In this document: positions 1 to 6,483 of the stretch, in pieces | Position numbering within the stretch: the stretch's first letter is position 1 | Layout of the letters: each line of letters starts with the position of its first letter | Origin: Hydrogenophaga sp. | GTDB taxonomy: Bacteria > Pseudomonadota > Gammaproteobacteria > Burkholderiales > Burkholderiaceae_C | Assembly: GCA_025458415.1 (NCBI GenBank) | Contig: JALOSN010000088.1 | Span: 1 to 6,483, forward strand | Reading direction: 5' to 3' | DNA length: 6,483 nucleotides | Made by a program: the position numbers and the translations under genes | Notes under the pieces: model-generated | Database searches by the model: none | What the model was told of the DNA's origin: nothing | What the model saw: only the letters and a program-made list of their open reading frames with translations

Positions 1-246
1 GCCACCACCCTGCCCGTCGGCGGGTCCAACGCGACCACCGACACCACGCTCAAGCTGGTGGCGCCGGCGCAAGGGCGTCTGCTGCGCGCGCGCGGCAGGG
101 TCGTCAGCGTCGGACGCTCACAGACCGTCTGCGCTTCGGAGGTCTACAGCATCGACGCGATGGGAGAAGAAACCCTGTGCGCCACCCTGCTGGCCACCGC
201 GACCAACCGGATGCCAGCGGCGCCGAAGCCTCAAGCCCCGGCCTGA
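1..246 (+). CDS. PaaI-family hotdog-fold thioesterase, C-terminal 81 residues (5' end outside window)
   Basis: The frame is open from base 1 to the TGA at 244-246 and gives the last 81 residues of a protein that begins outside the window. The pattern TTDTTLKLVAPAQG, then LLRARGRVVSVGRSQTVCASEV, then a D-x-MGEE turn and LCATLLATAT, matches the second half of PaaI/YbgC-like hotdog domains: a strand with the substrate-facing Thr/Asp, then paired beta strands around a G-R motif. Family members hydrolyse acyl-CoA thioesters in the cytoplasm. The HGG-type motif and catalytic acid of the N-terminal half are not visible, so the substrate cannot be named. The short Pro/Ala-rich tail (MPAAPKPQAPA) is probably disordered. 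The gene converges on the DAHP synthase gene and their 3' ends overlap by 16 bp. The family call is by motif resemblance only. Confidence 0.68.
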   Translation, partial: ATTLPVGGSNATTDTTLKLVAPAQGRLLRARGRVVSVGRSQTVCASEVYSIDAMGEETLCATLLATATNRMPAAPKPQAPA

Positions 247-1303
247 ACGGCGCGTCGCGCCTTGACGGCCTGGGCCAGGCCCTGCAGAACCGGCAGCGTC
301 TGGTCCCAGCCGATGCAGGCGTCGGTCACGCTCACACCGCGTTGCAGCGGCTGCCCCGGCACGATGTCCTGCCGGCCTTCGCTCAGGTGGCTCTCGATCA
401 TCACGCCGGTGATGCGCGCGTCGCCCGCCGCGATCTGTTCGCCCACCGCGGCGGCGACCTCGATCTGCTTGCGGTGCTGCTTGCTGCTGTTGGCGTGTGA
501 CAGGTCGACCATCACCTGTTCGCGCAGGCCGGCGGCCTTGAGCAGGTCGCAGGCGGCCTGCACATCGGCTGCGCTGTAGTTGGGCGCCTTGCCGCCGCGC
601 AGGATGACGTGGCAGTCGGCGTTGCCGCGTGTCTCGAAGATCGCGGCCTGGCCCATCTTGGTCATGCCCATGAAGGCGTGTGGCGCCTGCGCCGCCTGGA
701 TGGCGTCGCTGGCGACCTTGATGCCGCCGTCGGTGCCGTTCTTGAAGCCTACCGGGCAACTCAGGCCACTGGCCAGCTGCCGGTGGCTCTGGCTTTCCGT
801 CGTGCGGGCGCCGATCGCGCCCCAGCTGACCAGGTCGGAGATGAACTGCGGGCTCAGCAGATCCAGGAACTCGGTGCCCACCGGCAGCCCCAGGCCGACG
901 ATGTCCAGCAGCAGCTGGCGCGCCAGCTCCAGCCCTTCGTTGATGGCGAAGCTGCCATCCAGGTGCGGGTCGTTGATGTAGCCCTTCTGACGACCAGCAG
1001 CTCGCCGGCCAGTGCGTCGGCCTGTTGCCTGAGCCGGCGTGCGTAGTCCATCGCCTGGTCATGGTCGTGGATGGAGCAGGGCCCGACCACCACGATCAGG
1101 CGGTCGTCCTGGCCATGCAGCACGCGCGAGATGGCGGCGCGGCTGCTCTCGACCAGGGTCTGTGCGGCCGGGGGCACCGGCAGCCATTCCTGCAGCAGTG
1201 CGGGCGTGATCAGGGGACGCACCGCGCCAATGCGCAGGTCGTCGATGCGGGTGCTGTCCTGGGTCGACAGGGGGGTGGCGGGGCGTTGGGCATGCGAGGT
1301 CAT
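231..1303 (-). pseudogene. aroG: Class I 3-deoxy-7-phosphoheptulonate (DAHP) synthase, frameshifted by an internal ~40-bp deletion
   Basis: An intact enzyme of this family condenses phosphoenolpyruvate (PEP) with erythrose 4-phosphate, the first step of the shikimate pathway. From ATG 1303-1301 the frame encodes 105 family-like residues, including DDLRIGAVRPL and the metal-Cys motif GPCSIHD (74-80), up to ELLVV. It then runs out of frame to a stop at 854-856. The family sequence resumes in another frame at 986 (KGYINDPHLDGSF) and continues for 251 residues to TGA 233-231. That part holds GARTTES, GFKNGTDG, LRGGKAPNYSA, the metal-His motif DLSHANSSK, the Glu motif ESHLSEG and the Asp motif TDACIGW. 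The missing piece is the 14-residue MRVYFEKPRTTVGW block, which contains two PEP-binding residues (Arg92 and Lys97 in E. coli AroG numbering). With it the protein would be about 370 residues, normal for the family. No other lesion is visible, so the event is recent or an assembly error. The allosteric type (Phe, Tyr or Trp sensitive) cannot be decided. Confidence 0.9.
987..988 (-). other. Junction of the inferred 40-bp deletion in the DAHP synthase gene
   Basis: On the minus strand the two Val codons at 994-989 are followed directly by AG and then AAG GGC TAC (986-978). In intact homologues these Val codons are followed by fourteen codons (M-R-V-Y-F-E-K-P-R-T-T-V-G-W) before Lys-Gly-Tyr/Leu. 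The retained A fits the first base of the ATG codon and the retained G the last base of the TGG codon. That leaves 42 minus 2, or 40, bases lost, which is not a multiple of three. The deletion length is inferred from family alignment and not from a parental sequence. Confidence 0.85.
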
Positions 1304-1337
1304 GGCCCCGATTGTCGCGCCGCGCGCGCGGGACCCC
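1304..1337 (-). other. 34-bp gap between the NlpC/P60 gene and the DAHP synthase gene
   Basis: This short, very GC-rich spacer contains an alternating CG run. On the minus strand it ends in a weak GGGGCC immediately before ATG 1303, which is a poor ribosome-binding site. No convincing promoter or terminator hairpin with a T tract is seen, so the DAHP synthase gene is most simply read as the last gene of the cph transcription unit. Confidence 0.4.
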
Positions 1338-1847
1338 TCAGATGCGCCGGAAACGGGTCGGCTGGCGCGACCAGTGGCGGTTGTCCAGCCGGTCCAGGCG
1401 CACGGTGCCGCCGGTCGAGGGTGCGTGCACGAAGCGCCCTTCACCGACATAGATGCCGGCGTGCCAGGCCGGGTCCAGCCCGAAGATCACCAGGTCGCCG
1501 GTGCGCAGCTCGGTGCCGTCCACCGCCTGGCCGAAGCCGGCCAGCTGGGCCACCGTGCGCGGTGGCGACACGCCGGCGTGGCTGCGGTAGACATAGGCGA
1601 TCAGACCGCTGCAGTCGAAGCCGCTCTCGGGCGTGTTGCCTCCCCAGCGGTAGGGGGTGCCGACCAGGCCCAGGGCGTGGATGGCCAGGTCCCGGGCGGA
1701 TTCCGGTGAGAGCGCGGGCAGCGCGGGCGCCGCCGGCCGGCGCGCTGGCGGGGTGCTGCCGCAGGCCGCCAGCAGCAGGGCGGCGCCCAGCCCACACAGC
1801 CGTCGGCGGCTTGCTGAACCGGGTGTGCCCGGCCCCATCGCCGTCAC
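1338..1847 (-). CDS. NlpC/P60 (peptidase C40) lipoprotein, probable cell-wall endopeptidase
   Basis: This is a small protein of 169 residues from GTG 1847, or 166 from ATG 1838. NlpC/P60 enzymes cleave peptide cross-links or stem peptides of peptidoglycan in the periplasm. In GTG numbering, an Arg-rich stretch (RRRL, 14-17) and a hydrophobic core lead to the lipobox LAAC with Cys29. Gly follows the Cys, so there is no Asp retention signal, and outer-membrane anchoring is expected. A Pro/Ala linker leads to the C40 domain: GTPYRWGGNTPESGFDCSG with nucleophile Cys79, then AWHAGIYVG with catalytic His129, then RFVHAPSTGG with His141 as the third polar residue. The domain is complete and of normal size. 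The GTG start is preferred because it forms a GTGA overlap with the cphA stop. No strong Shine-Dalgarno sequence serves either start; the nearest candidate is GGAAGG at 1868-1863. Its functional link to cyanophycin is unknown. Confidence 0.88.
   Translation of the reverse strand: MTAMGPGTPGSASRRRLCGLGAALLLAACGSTPPARRPAAPALPALSPESARDLAIHALGLVGTPYRWGGNTPESGFDCSGLIAYVYRSHAGVSPPRTVAQLAGFGQAVDGTELRTGDLVIFGLDPAWHAGIYVGEGRFVHAPSTGGTVRLDRLDNRHWSRQPTRFRRI
1844..1847 (-). promoter_or_regulatory. GTGA stop/start overlap coupling cphA and the lipoprotein gene
   Basis: The TGA of cphA (1846-1844) lies inside the GTGA that begins the NlpC/P60 gene (GTG 1847-1845). Such 4-bp overlaps usually mean translational coupling by terminating ribosomes. 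This supports one mRNA for both genes. The alternative ATG start at 1838 would remove the overlap but leave the genes adjacent. Confidence 0.6.
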
Positions 1848-4405
1848 CCGGCCCGCACCCGGCCTTCCAGGTGGGCCAGGGCTTCCTCGACCTGGTCCAC
1901 CAGCACCAGGCACAGGTCGCCAGGCTGCAGGCGTTCGAGGGCGGTGTCGATGGCCAGGAACTCGCCGCGGATCTCGTCCACGCGGGTGGTGCGCGCGGCG
2001 CCCTCCAGGCCCTGGCGCAGCAGGGCGATCACCTCGCCGTCCTCGCGGCCGCGCTGGCACGCGTCCTGGTACAGGATGACCTCGTCGAAAGCCGTGCCCA
2101 GGATCTGGGTCTGTTCGCGGATGTCCTCGTCGCGGCGGTCGCCGGCACCGCTGATCACCACCGAGCGGCGCTTGGCGGGCATGCCCTGCACGGCCGCCAC
2201 CAGGGCGCGCATGGCGTCGGGGTTGTGTCCGTAGTCGGCGATCACGGTGGCGCCGCGCCAGTCCATCACATTGAAGCGCCCGGGAGCGTTGCTGGCATCG
2301 TTGACGAAGCTGGCCAGGCCGGCCCGGATCACGTCCCAGTCCATGCCGAGCGCCCACACCGCCGCCAGCGACGCCATGGCGTTTTCCACCTGGAAGCCGA
2401 TGGTGCCCTGGCGTGTCATCGGCACATCGCGCAGCGCCACCCGTTCGCGCCAACTGCCCTCGGCAGCCACGATCTCGCCGTTCTCGACAAAGACACAGCG
2501 CAGGCCCTGGGCGCGATGGCTGGCGAGCACCGGATGGTGCGGATCGACAGCGAAGAAGATCACGCCGCCCGGGCACAGCTGTGCCATGCGAACCACGTTC
2601 GGATCGGTGGCGTTGAGCACCGCGTAACCTTCATCGGCCACGTTCTGCACGATCACCCGCTTGAGCACCGCCAGGTCTTCCACGGTGGTGATGAAGTTCA
2701 GCCCGAGGTGGTCGCCGGCGCCGATGTTGGTGACCACGGCCACCTGGCAGCGGTCGAAGCCCAGGCCTTCGCGCAGGATGCCGCCGCGCGCGGTCTCGAA
2801 CACCGCCGCGTCCACCTCGGGGTGCATGAGGACGTTGCGCGCGCTCTTGGGTCCCGAGCAGTCGCCCGAGTCGGTCTGTCGGCCATTGACGTGCACACCA
2901 TCGGTGTTGGTCATGCCCACGCGGTAGCCGGCCCCGGCCAGCAGGTGGGCGATCAGGCGGGTGGTGGTGGTCTTGCCGTTGGTGCCGGTGACGGCCACCA
3001 CCGGAATGCGGCCGTTCTCGCCCTGGCCGAACAGCCTGGAGATGATGGCCTCGCCGACGTCACGTCCTTTGCCGTATGAAGGCGAGATGTGCATGCGAAG
3101 GCCGGGCGCGGCATTGACCTCGACCATGCCGCCGCCGGTCTCCTCCAGCGGCCGGACCACGGTCTCGCAGACCACGTCGACACCGCAGATCTCCAGTCCC
3201 ACCATGCGGGCCGCAGCCACGGCGCGGGCGGCCACATCCGGGTGCACCTCGTCGGTCACGTCGGTGGCGGTGCCACCGGTGGACAGGTTGGCGTTGTTGC
3301 GCAGCACGACACGCCGCCCCTTTTCCGGAATGTCGTCGGGAGTCAGGCCCTGCACCTTCAAACGGGCCACCGCGATGTCGTCGATGCGGATGCGGGTCAG
3401 CGAGGTGGCGTGCCCGTCGCCGCGGCGCGGGTCGGTGTTGACCTGGTCGACCAGCTCGCGCACCGTGTGTTCACCATCACCGATCACAAAAGGCGGGTCG
3501 CGCCGGGCGGCCGCCACCAGGCGATCGCCCACCACCAGCAGCCTGAAGTCGTTGCCGGGCAGGAAGCGCTCGACCATCACCTGGCCGACCTCGGCCGCCA
3601 CGCGGTAGGCCACCTCCAGGTGCTCGCGGCTGACGATGTTGACCGTCACGCCCTTGCCCTGGTTGCCGTCCTGCGGCTTGATCACCACCGGCAGCCCGAT
3701 CGCCTGGGCCACTTCCCAGGCCTCGTCGACGCTGTCCACCGGCCGGCCCCAGGGCACCGGCACGCCGGCCGCCCGCAGCAGGGTCTTGGTCAGGTCCTTG
3801 TCCTGGGCAATCGATTCGGAGACGGCGCTGGTGGAGTCGATCTCGGCGGCCCAGATGCGCCGCTGCCGCGAGCCCCAGCCGAACTGGACCAGCGAGCCGC
3901 TGGTCAGGCGCCGGTAGGGAATGCCGCGCGCAATGGCGGCCTGCACGATGGCGCCAGTGGACGGACCCAGGCGCAGGTCCTCGTCCAGCTCGCGCAGCAC
4001 CTGCACGCTGCCGTCCACGTCGTAGAAGCTGCCGGACAAGGCCGCCCGCAGCAGCGATTCGGCGTTGGACATCGCCCGCCGGCCCACGTCCTCCTCGGTG
4101 TACTGCACCACCACCTGGTAGGTGCCGGGTTCGGTGGTCCGGGTGGTGCGGCTGAAGGTGACCGGGCAGCCGGCCTGGGCCTGCAGGGCCAGTGTCGTCA
4201 CTTCCAGGACGTGCGCCAGCGAGGCCTCGGCAGGCTCGCGCCGCAGGGGCCCCAGGTTGGGAAACAGGGCTCGCAGCCGGGTCTCGAAGCCGGGCAGGCT
4301 GGTCAGGCTGCATTCCGACGGCTCGCAGGCGACGATGGCCTCGATGGCCGTGTGGCGGCTCCACAGGTTGGGGCCACGCAGCGCGCGGATACGGGAGATG
4401 TCCAT
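1844..4405 (-). CDS. cphA: Cyanophycin synthetase, full length (853 residues)
   Basis: CphA makes cyanophycin (multi-L-arginyl-poly-L-aspartate) in the cytoplasm by ATP-dependent addition of Asp to the backbone and Arg to each side chain. The start is typical (MDISRIRALRGPNLWS), and 853 residues is close to the family's usual length. Three domains are visible. The N domain covers about 1-160. The ATP-grasp G domain covers about 161-455, with VIKPQDGNQGKGV (Lys243), VERFLPGNDFR (279-288) and VEVNAAPG (428-435). The Mur-ligase-like M domain follows, with P-loop GTNGKTTTT (474-482, Lys478), FETARGG with Glu537, GDHLG with His566, NAPGRFN (706-712), DYGHNPD (724-730) and SGAGDRRDE (752-760). All key ligase motifs are intact. 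In the N domain the motif reads HVLEV (65-69), where some CphA1 enzymes have HxxEH, so the primer-making protease site described for those enzymes is probably absent. The gene lies 41 bp after cphA' and overlaps the next gene by 4 bp. Confidence 0.97.
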   Translation of the reverse strand: MDISRIRALRGPNLWSRHTAIEAIVACEPSECSLTSLPGFETRLRALFPNLGPLRREPAEASLAHVLEVTTLALQAQAGCPVTFSRTTRTTEPGTYQVVVQYTEEDVGRRAMSNAESLLRAALSGSFYDVDGSVQVLRELDEDLRLGPSTGAIVQAAIARGIPYRRLTSGSLVQFGWGSRQRRIWAAEIDSTSAVSESIAQDKDLTKTLLRAAGVPVPWGRPVDSVDEAWEVAQAIGLPVVIKPQDGNQGKGVTVNIVSREHLEVAYRVAAEVGQVMVERFLPGNDFRLLVVGDRLVAAARRDPPFVIGDGEHTVRELVDQVNTDPRRGDGHATSLTRIRIDDIAVARLKVQGLTPDDIPEKGRRVVLRNNANLSTGGTATDVTDEVHPDVAARAVAAARMVGLEICGVDVVCETVVRPLEETGGGMVEVNAAPGLRMHISPSYGKGRDVGEAIISRLFGQGENGRIPVVAVTGTNGKTTTTRLIAHLLAGAGYRVGMTNTDGVHVNGRQTDSGDCSGPKSARNVLMHPEVDAAVFETARGGILREGLGFDRCQVAVVTNIGAGDHLGLNFITTVEDLAVLKRVIVQNVADEGYAVLNATDPNVVRMAQLCPGGVIFFAVDPHHPVLASHRAQGLRCVFVENGEIVAAEGSWRERVALRDVPMTRQGTIGFQVENAMASLAAVWALGMDWDVIRAGLASFVNDASNAPGRFNVMDWRGATVIADYGHNPDAMRALVAAVQGMPAKRRSVVISGAGDRRDEDIREQTQILGTAFDEVILYQDACQRGREDGEVIALLRQGLEGAARTTRVDEIRGEFLAIDTALERLQPGDLCLVLVDQVEEALAHLEGRVRAG
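3775..3802 (-). repeat. 28-bp direct repeat, copy in cphA
   Basis: This stretch is identical to 5979-6006 and encodes the conserved DKDLTKTLL (CphA residues 202-210) plus one further base. It reflects shared ancestry of the two synthetase genes. The flanking base differs on both sides. Confidence 0.85.
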
Positions 4406-4446
4406 GGTGGGTGGGAGTGGAAACGTTGGTGTGTTCGTCGGCGGAC
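4406..4446 (-). other. 41-bp cphA'-cphA spacer and cphA leader, no visible Shine-Dalgarno
   Basis: On the minus strand the spacer is rich in C and A and ends CTCCCACCCACC directly before the cphA ATG. No purine-rich ribosome-binding site is present within the usual distance. No terminator hairpin is visible, so cotranscription with cphA' is likely. The distance is long for simple reinitiation. cphA is therefore translated either from an unstructured leader or by an unrecognised coupling mechanism. Confidence 0.5.
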
Positions 4447-6483
4447 TCAGGCCGCCCGCAGGCCCAGGCTGTCGAGGCCGGCACCGATGAGTTCGGCGGA
4501 CAGCCCCAGGGACCAGGCCCCGGCCACGGCGGCCAGCAACACCTGCGCGCGCGCGGGCCGCTCGGATTCGGGGACGTTGGCCAGAACCATGGCCAGATCG
4601 ATGGTCGGTGCCTGGCTTTCATGGGCGCCCTGGCGCAGCTGGATGCGCAGCCGCTCGTCGCACAGGGCGGCCCGGCCGCCGCGGGCCAGGTGGGCCGCCA
4701 CCACCGCGGCGGGACCGGTCGACCCGGTGTGGCCGTAATACAGGACCTCGCCGTCACACAGTTCGGCCAGCGCGGCCACCCGTTCGTCGTCGCCGTTGAG
4801 CACACCCACACCGTCGGCCAGAACGGCATCGATCTGGGTGCGCATGACGCGGTGCATGGCCTCGATGTCCTGCACATCGTGGGCTTCCAGGCCGGTCCAG
4901 CCGTCAAAGTCGGTCACCAGACCGATCTGGCAGCGGTCGTAGGGCAGTCCGTCGTCGAGGATCAGGCCGGGCCCGTTCTCGAACACGGCACAACCGAGCT
5001 CGCGGTTCATCAGCAGGCGCTGGCAGGCGTCCCAGTAGTCCCGGTCCAGCGCCGCTCCCGGCGCCTCGATGAGGCGGGACCCGAGGAACACCCCGTCGCC
5101 GCACGCCAGTCCGGTGGATTGGCCGGACAGCTGGGCCAGCCGGGCGATGATGCGGGCGATGGGCGTGGTGCCGCGCGAGCCGGCCACGCCCACCAGCGCG
5201 ATCCGGCCGGGGTGGGGCAGCCCGTCCTGGCCCGCAAACAGGTGCTCGATGATCGCCTGGCCCACCGGGCGCGGCTGGCCGGTGGCCGGGCGCAGGTGCA
5301 TCAGCAGGCCGGGCCCGGCGTTGATCTCGACCACCGCGCCGCCCTGCGCCTGCAGCGGCTGGCCGATGTCGCGCGCCACCAGATCGACTCCGGCGATGTC
5401 CAGCCCCACGGTGCGCGCGGCCAGCGACACGGCGTAGGCGACCTCGGGGTGGACCTCGTCGGTGCAATCGAAGGCCACGTTGCCGTTGCGCTGGACCAGG
5501 ATGCGTCGGCCTGCCGGTGGCACCGATTCGGGCTCGAAGCCCTGGCGCTGCAGGTCCTGCCGGACCACGTCGTCCTCCGCCAGGTCCAGGCGGTTCAATG
5601 GATGGTCCTCGCTGCTGCCACGCCGCGGGTCGCTGTTGATCTGCAGTTCCAGCAGTTCCAGCACGGTGTGCTTCCCGTCGCCGGTGATCCAGGCGGATTC
5701 CCCGCGCGCCGCCGCCACCACCTGGCCCCCGACCACCAGCAGCCGGTGCTCGTTGCCCGGGATGCAGCGCTCGACCAGCACCTCGCTGCCGTGCTTGCGG
5801 GCCAGGGCAAAGGCGGCCTTGACATCGGCCTCGTTGTCCAGGTCGAGGGTGACACCGCGGCCGTGGTTGCCGTCGCTGGGTTTGACCACCACCGGCAGGC
5901 CCAGGTCCTGTGCCGCCTCCCAGGCCTCCTCGGGGCTGTCGACGGACACCCCCTCCGGGACCGGGACACCGACGGCCTGCAGCAGGGTCTTGGTCAGGTC
6001 CTTGTCGCCGGCGATGCTTTCGGCGATGGCGCCGGTGCGATCCGTTTCGGCGGTCCAGATGCGGTGCTGGTGCATGCCGTGACCCAGCTGCACCAGGTTG
6101 CCGTCGTTCAGCCGCAGGTGCGGGATCCGGCGCTCGGTGGCCGCCGCCACGATGCAGGCCGTGCTCGGGCCCAGGTACCAGGCATCGATCACCTTGCGCA
6201 CCGAGGCCACGGCGGCCGGTACATCGAAGCCGGTGCCGCGGATCGCGGCGGTCAGCAACGCGTGGCCCTGCTCCAGCGCGGCCCGGCCCACCCGCTCGTC
6301 GCGTGCCCGGAACACCATGCGGTACACGCCGCGCCGGCTGGTCGAGCGTGTCTGGCCGAAGCCGGTGGGCATGCCGGCCAGGTTGAGCAACTCGATCACC
6401 ACGTGCTCAAGCACATGGCCGCACCAGGTGCCTTCGTCCAGCCGCTGCAGGAATCCGCCCACCTCGCCCACGCCGCAGTGGTG
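4447..6483 (-). CDS. cphA': Degenerate cyanophycin synthetase paralogue (CphA'/CphA2-like), 5' end outside window
   Basis: 678 residues are visible (numbered from base 6483). The frame is open to the window edge and reads HHCGVGEVGGFLQRL, so the true start lies further upstream. The N domain keeps GHVLEHVVIEL (22-32), a zincin-like HxxEH motif known in the N domain of some CphA1 enzymes. The ATP-grasp domain looks complete: KPSDGNHGRGV (201-211), VERCIPGNEHR (237-247), VEINAGPG (385-392). The Mur-like domain is decayed: its P-loop reads GSRGTTPIAR (435-444), with Thr439 in place of the catalytic Lys. The His of GDHLG is replaced (DGWTG). The protein stops at GLRAA, where CphA begins its last ~150 residues, so the Mur C-terminal domain is missing. 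Cyanobacterial CphA2, which polymerises beta-Asp-Arg dipeptides with a single ATP site, is similarly reduced. Whether this protein does the same, helps CphA or is inactive cannot be told from sequence. Confidence 0.9.
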   Translation of the reverse strand, partial: HHCGVGEVGGFLQRLDEGTWCGHVLEHVVIELLNLAGMPTGFGQTRSTSRRGVYRMVFRARDERVGRAALEQGHALLTAAIRGTGFDVPAAVASVRKVIDAWYLGPSTACIVAAATERRIPHLRLNDGNLVQLGHGMHQHRIWTAETDRTGAIAESIAGDKDLTKTLLQAVGVPVPEGVSVDSPEEAWEAAQDLGLPVVVKPSDGNHGRGVTLDLDNEADVKAAFALARKHGSEVLVERCIPGNEHRLLVVGGQVVAAARGESAWITGDGKHTVLELLELQINSDPRRGSSEDHPLNRLDLAEDDVVRQDLQRQGFEPESVPPAGRRILVQRNGNVAFDCTDEVHPEVAYAVSLAARTVGLDIAGVDLVARDIGQPLQAQGGAVVEINAGPGLLMHLRPATGQPRPVGQAIIEHLFAGQDGLPHPGRIALVGVAGSRGTTPIARIIARLAQLSGQSTGLACGDGVFLGSRLIEAPGAALDRDYWDACQRLLMNRELGCAVFENGPGLILDDGLPYDRCQIGLVTDFDGWTGLEAHDVQDIEAMHRVMRTQIDAVLADGVGVLNGDDERVAALAELCDGEVLYYGHTGSTGPAAVVAAHLARGGRAALCDERLRIQLRQGAHESQAPTIDLAMVLANVPESERPARAQVLLAAVAGAWSLGLSAELIGAGLDSLGLRAA
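5979..6006 (-). repeat. 28-bp direct repeat, copy in cphA'
   Basis: This stretch is identical to 3775-3802 and encodes DKDLTKTLL (residues 160-168 of the visible fragment) plus one base. It sits just before the ATP-grasp core in the same position as in cphA, about 2.2 kb away. Confidence 0.85.

Noticed and set aside
249..261. GGCGCGTCGCGCC inverted repeat near the convergent gene ends
   Set aside because: The hairpin is short, has no T tract on either strand and lies inside coding sequence (the KARRAV part of DAHP synthase), so it is not a supportable terminator.
854..986. Out-of-frame tail of 44 residues after DAHP synthase residue 105 as a new protein segment
   Set aside because: It is the shifted reading of conserved DAHP synthase codons and ends at a chance stop.
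118..1062. A minus-strand open frame of 314 codons across the DAHP synthase region
   Set aside because: Its product is Arg/Gly/Pro-rich and matches no family, while the other two frames carry the conserved DAHP synthase halves.
1313..1330. Alternating CG tract as possible Z-DNA or regulatory site
   Set aside because: It is short and similar runs occur elsewhere in this high-GC sequence, for example near base 90.
1025..4738. Very long open frames on the plus strand opposite cphA and cphA'
   Set aside because: They give low-complexity products rich in Ala, Gly, His and Arg without domain motifs. They are the expected antisense shadow of high-GC genes with strong third-position bias.

Overview
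The window suggests a high-GC betaproteobacterium, most likely of the Burkholderiales. This is judged from codon use and from the tandem arrangement of two different cyanophycin synthetase-like genes, known for example from Ralstonia/Cupriavidus. No RNA gene, mobile element or CRISPR array is visible. Gene density is close to complete.

Layout from left to right: the 3' end of a PaaI-type hotdog thioesterase gene on the plus strand (1-246). Everything else is on the minus strand and forms one apparent transcription unit, read from right to left. It starts with a truncated and degenerate cyanophycin synthetase paralogue (cphA', 4447-6483, 5' end outside the window). After 41 bp comes full-length cyanophycin synthetase cphA (1844-4405). 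This overlaps by 4 bp (GTGA) a small NlpC/P60 lipoprotein (1338-1847). After 34 bp comes a class I DAHP synthase gene (231-1303), whose 3' end overlaps the convergent thioesterase gene by 16 bp.

CphA builds cyanophycin, the Asp-backbone, Arg-side-chain storage polymer, in the cytoplasm. It uses an ATP-grasp domain for Asp addition and a Mur-ligase-like domain for Arg addition, and both look intact. CphA' keeps the ATP-grasp domain. Its Mur-like domain has lost the P-loop lysine and ends before the Mur C-terminal domain, so it should at most perform one of the two ligations. The N domains are complementary: CphA' has a zincin-like HxxEH motif, while CphA has HxxEV. This fits a division of labour between the two proteins, which is an inference. 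Degradation genes (cyanophycinase, isoaspartyl dipeptidase) are not in the window.

The DAHP synthase gene is broken. Comparison with the family shows that about 40 bp are missing near 987/988. The loss removes the conserved MRVYFEKPRTTVGW block, which carries two phosphoenolpyruvate-binding residues, and shifts the frame. The rest of the gene is pristine, so this is either a recent real deletion or an assembly artefact.
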